NCBI GenBank assembly: GCA_016182705.1
Contig: JACPGA010000165.1
Span: 1-7,373 of the forward strand
Length of the DNA stretch: 7,373 nucleotides
Source: Deltaproteobacteria bacterium
GTDB lineage: Bacteria; Desulfobacterota; GWC2-55-46
Reading direction: 5' to 3'
The notes below the pieces were generated by a model. It was not told the DNA's origin, ran no database searches, and saw only the letters and a list, made by a program, of their open reading frames with translations. Shown in pieces: positions 5,430 to 7,373 of this stretch; position 1 is the stretch's first letter, and the number at the start of each line of letters is the position of its first letter. The translations under genes were made by a program, and so were the position numbers.

Positions 5430-7109
5430 ATGCTGAATTTATTGAGAAAAAGCCTTAGGGCAAAGTTTACGATCGTTCTTTTTATTGTCGGTGTCGTCCC
5501 TCTGACGGCGACAAGCGTTTTTTTCTATTACACCGCGAAAGACTCCCTGTTCAAGAATGTATTCAAAGAGCTCAAGTGGAATCTGGAGGATGTCTCCGGG
5601 TTGGTGGAAGGCTACTTCGAGCAGTCACAGAAGGATCTTCTTGTCGCTTCGAAGAATACGGCCTTTGCCATGTATTTTCTCGACCCCGTCGGCCGCTCGC
5701 ACTGGGTGCGGGAGCAGCAGCGGACATTGAAGTACCTGCGCGGCATGTATCCTGACATGCTTGACGAGGCGTGCTTCATAGAGGCAGGAGGAAGAGAGGT
5801 TTCGAGGATCGTCTTCGACGACGTCTCCCACAGCCACGACCTTTCCTCTGATGAAAGCCGCGCGGAGTTCTTCATTAAAGCATTCCTCGTGGAAGAAGGA
5901 GAGGTCTTCCAGGGAAGGCCTATCATCTCCGAGGACTCGCACAGGTGGGTGCTGCCCAACGCGACCCCGATAATAGTGAATGGCCGCAAGGCGGCGATAC
6001 TCCATTTCGAGGTCACGCTGACCTATTTCCAGAGGCTCCTTAAAAAACACATCAACCCTGACAGGGGCGCGGCCTTCATCCTTGACAATGAGGGCAGGTT
6101 CCTTGCCCACACGGCTCTGGACATAAGCGAGACCGAGCCGCTCCCGGAAGCTGCAACCCAGGAGACGCCCGCAGGCCTTAAAGCGGTGTATGGAAAAATG
6201 ATGAAGGGCGAGAGCGGGATGGATCACTTCTCGGTGGATGGCAAGGACCACTACATAATTTTCAAGCCCATTGAGTTACTGCATCAGAACGGGAACAACG
6301 AGAACAGGTGGTCGCTGGGATATCTGATACCAAGCGACAGGATATACGTTGAGCTAGACATACTGAAGTACAACATGGCTGTCCTTGCGTTGACGGCTTT
6401 CGCGGTCCTGCTTATAGCGTACGTAGTTGGCAATTATGTGACAAGGCCTATAAGAAAACTCGCGTCCGCTACGAACAGCATTTCCGTAGGAGAGATGCCG
6501 AATATCACCGTCGACAGGGAAGACGAACTGGGTACGCTGTCGAAGTCATTCAACACGATGGTCGAGTCGATAAAGAAAAGGGACGAAGCCTTGAAGGCTC
6601 TGGCCTCCACCGACGGGCTGACAGGCATGTTCAACTTCCGCTACTTCAAGGGAGAGCTTGAAAAGGCCGTGAAGAGCGGCGCCCGGTTTGGCAGGCCCGT
6701 GTCGCTCATCATGGCTGATGTCGACTGGTTCAAGCACTATAACGACACTAACGGACACGCGGCCGGCGACCAGTGTCTCAAGAGAGTGGCCGAGGTCTTC
6801 ATAAAGGCCGCGCGAGAGGTAGATATACCAGCGAGGTACGGCGGCGAGGAGTTCGTGGTAGTATTGCCGGAAACTGATATTGAGGGCGCGCTGAAGCTGG
6901 CCGAGCGCCTCAGAATGAAACTCAGGGAGGAAATAATACCTTTTGGAGAGCTTCAGCCGGGCGGCGCGGTCACCATCAGCCTTGGCGTGGCATCTTATCC
7001 CAAGGATGCCGCAGACGCGCAGGCTCTTGTGGAGGCGGCTGACAAGGCCCTTTACAAGGCAAAGGAGCATGGCAGGAACACGGTCTGGCCGCCTGTGAAG
7101 GAAGGGTAG
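5430..7109 (+). CDS. Membrane diguanylate cyclase with Cache-type sensor, HAMP and GGDEF domains
   Basis: It makes cyclic di-GMP from two GTP at the inner membrane, probably in response to a periplasmic signal. Residues 13-35 form helix 1. Residues 36-312 form a periplasmic domain whose size and layout fit a double Cache fold. Helix 2 is at 315-336. HAMP is at about 337-385 (TRPIRKLASATNSI, then DELGTLSKSFNTMVE). GGDEF is at about 388-553. The active-site motif GGEEF (471-475) is canonical. The metal/GTP motif DVDWFKHYND (430-439) is intact. An inhibitory-site RxxD (R462-D465) lies five residues before GGEEF, so product feedback inhibition is expected. There is no EAL or HD-GYP domain. The gene begins 29 bases after the rpoD terminator with no obvious Shine-Dalgarno. 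A TGC-TAATAT extended -10-like element (5412-5420) lies just ahead, which raises the possibility of a near-leaderless message. The sensed ligand is unknown. Confidence 0.94.
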   Translation: MLNLLRKSLRAKFTIVLFIVGVVPLTATSVFFYYTAKDSLFKNVFKELKWNLEDVSGLVEGYFEQSQKDLLVASKNTAFAMYFLDPVGRSHWVREQQRTLKYLRGMYPDMLDEACFIEAGGREVSRIVFDDVSHSHDLSSDESRAEFFIKAFLVEEGEVFQGRPIISEDSHRWVLPNATPIIVNGRKAAILHFEVTLTYFQRLLKKHINPDRGAAFILDNEGRFLAHTALDISETEPLPEAATQETPAGLKAVYGKMMKGESGMDHFSVDGKDHYIIFKPIELLHQNGNNENRWSLGYLIPSDRIYVELDILKYNMAVLALTAFAVLLIAYVVGNYVTRPIRKLASATNSISVGEMPNITVDREDELGTLSKSFNTMVESIKKRDEALKALASTDGLTGMFNFRYFKGELEKAVKSGARFGRPVSLIMADVDWFKHYNDTNGHAAGDQCLKRVAEVFIKAAREVDIPARYGGEEFVVVLPETDIEGALKLAERLRMKLREEIIPFGELQPGGAVTISLGVASYPKDAADAQALVEAADKALYKAKEHGRNTVWPPVKEG

Positions 7110-7134
7110 AAGGGCGGCTTCGCTGCGTCGGCTA

Positions 7135-7172
7135 CTCCCTCTCCCCTTGTGGGAGAGGGTTGGGGAGAGGGG
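7135..7172. repeat. CCCTCTCCC / GGGAGAGGG hairpin repeat with two alternative pairings
   Basis: The arm CCCTCTCCC (7137-7145) pairs perfectly with GGGAGAGGG (7151-7159) around a five-base loop. The same left arm extended by one base (7137-7146) also pairs perfectly over ten bases with GGGGAGAGGG (7162-7171), enclosing 15 bases. The two folds exclude each other. Similar purine/pyrimidine hairpin repeats are common intergenic elements in many bacterial genomes (recalled, not searched). It lies 25 bases after the cyclase stop codon. No T-run follows, so it is not a classical terminator, though it may protect the 3' end of the message. Confidence 0.75.
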
Positions 7173-7231
7173 AAACAAATTTCCGTCTTGTCTTTATTTG
7201 TCTTTAACACATACCCGTAATAGACAGGTAG

Positions 7232-7250
7232 GGTGGGCTGCGCCCACCAT
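7232..7250. repeat. GGTGGGC-TGC-GCCCACC hairpin, dispersed-type repeat and possible weak terminator
   Basis: A perfect seven-base GC-rich stem (7232-7238 with 7242-7248) closes a three-base loop. It is followed on the plus strand by ATTTT. The surrounding GTAGGGTGGGC...GCCCACC form is familiar as a dispersed intergenic repeat in diverse bacteria (recalled, not searched). It lies between the cyclase end and the stop of a possible convergent gene, where a bidirectional terminator would be expected. The T-run is too short for a confident terminator call. Confidence 0.6.
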
Positions 7251-7251
7251 T

Positions 7252-7373
7252 TTAGGCTTCTGTGCCAAGAGGCCTTTTGCGCGCTGCCGCGCTTTTCTGT
7301 TTACCCGGCTCGCCCTGTCCGCCTCCTGCCTCCGAGCAGGCCCGCTTACCTTCCTCAACCCACTCCGGGGGCA
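7252..7373 (-). CDS. Possible C-terminal end of a convergent gene, function unknown
   Basis: On the minus strand one frame is open from the window edge to a TAA at 7254-7252, giving 39 residues. It begins PPEWVEEGKRACSEAGG and ends AAARKRPLGTEA. The composition (acidic start, glycine-rich middle, basic disordered tail) would suit a real C-terminus. About three in five third codon positions are G or C. The stop lies directly beside the GGTGGGC hairpin, as expected of a convergent gene end. Against it, the stretch is short, no domain is recognisable, and another minus-strand frame is also open here. I cannot assign a function. Confidence 0.3.
   Translation of the reverse strand, partial: PPEWVEEGKRACSEAGGGQGEPGKQKSAAARKRPLGTEA

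Noticed and set aside
7279..7300. GCGCG-CTGC-CGCGC followed by TTTTCTGTTT as a plus-strand terminator
   Set aside because: The stem is only five pairs, it lies 170 bases past the cyclase stop beyond two stronger hairpins, and it may lie inside a minus-strand coding region.
7194..7373. A second minus-strand frame open from the edge to a TAA at 7196-7194
   Set aside because: Its product is arginine-rich, and its later part (VGAAHPT) is just the translation of the GGTGGGC repeat, a common artefact. The frame ending at 7252 is more protein-like.

Overview
The window looks like a chromosomal segment from a moderately GC-rich Gram-negative bacterium. The evidence is a primary sigma factor with a recognisable region 1.1, a lipoprotein-type solute-binding protein and a periplasmic-sensor diguanylate cyclase. 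Arginine is often AGG and isoleucine often ATA, even in rpoD. This fits several Desulfobacterota (former Deltaproteobacteria) or Nitrospirota-like lineages, but the placement is an inference with low certainty.

Left half, minus strand, positions 3537 down to 1: a peptide-type (family 5) ABC importer operon. It runs from a 750-residue solute-binding lipoprotein (3537-1285), through an OppB/DppB-type permease (1095-112), to the start of a second permease cut by the window edge (102-1). The 189-base gap between binding protein and permease holds a long imperfect hairpin built from a dispersed repeat. The permeases themselves are only 9 bases apart. The binding protein is odd because it carries both an N-terminal lipobox and a C-terminal transmembrane helix.

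Middle: a 224-base divergent intergenic region (3538-3761) separates the transporter from rpoD. It holds a good sigma70-type promoter toward rpoD, candidate promoters toward the transporter, and two dyads that could be operators. rpoD (3762-5282) is a complete primary sigma factor gene of 506 residues. It ends at a textbook intrinsic terminator (5366-5400).

Right: a 559-residue membrane diguanylate cyclase (5430-7109) starts 29 bases after that terminator. It has a double-Cache-like sensor, HAMP and GGDEF domains, and its catalytic and inhibitory-site residues are intact. It has no visible Shine-Dalgarno sequence. The last 264 bases hold two hairpin-forming dispersed-type repeats. They may also hold the C-terminal end of a convergent minus-strand gene whose stop is at 7252.

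The genes do not form one pathway: they are nutrient uptake, housekeeping transcription and c-di-GMP signalling side by side. I see no defence system, mobile-element gene, CRISPR array or RNA gene. The most unusual points are the doubly anchored binding protein, the hairpin repeat inside its operon, and the dyads in the divergent control region.
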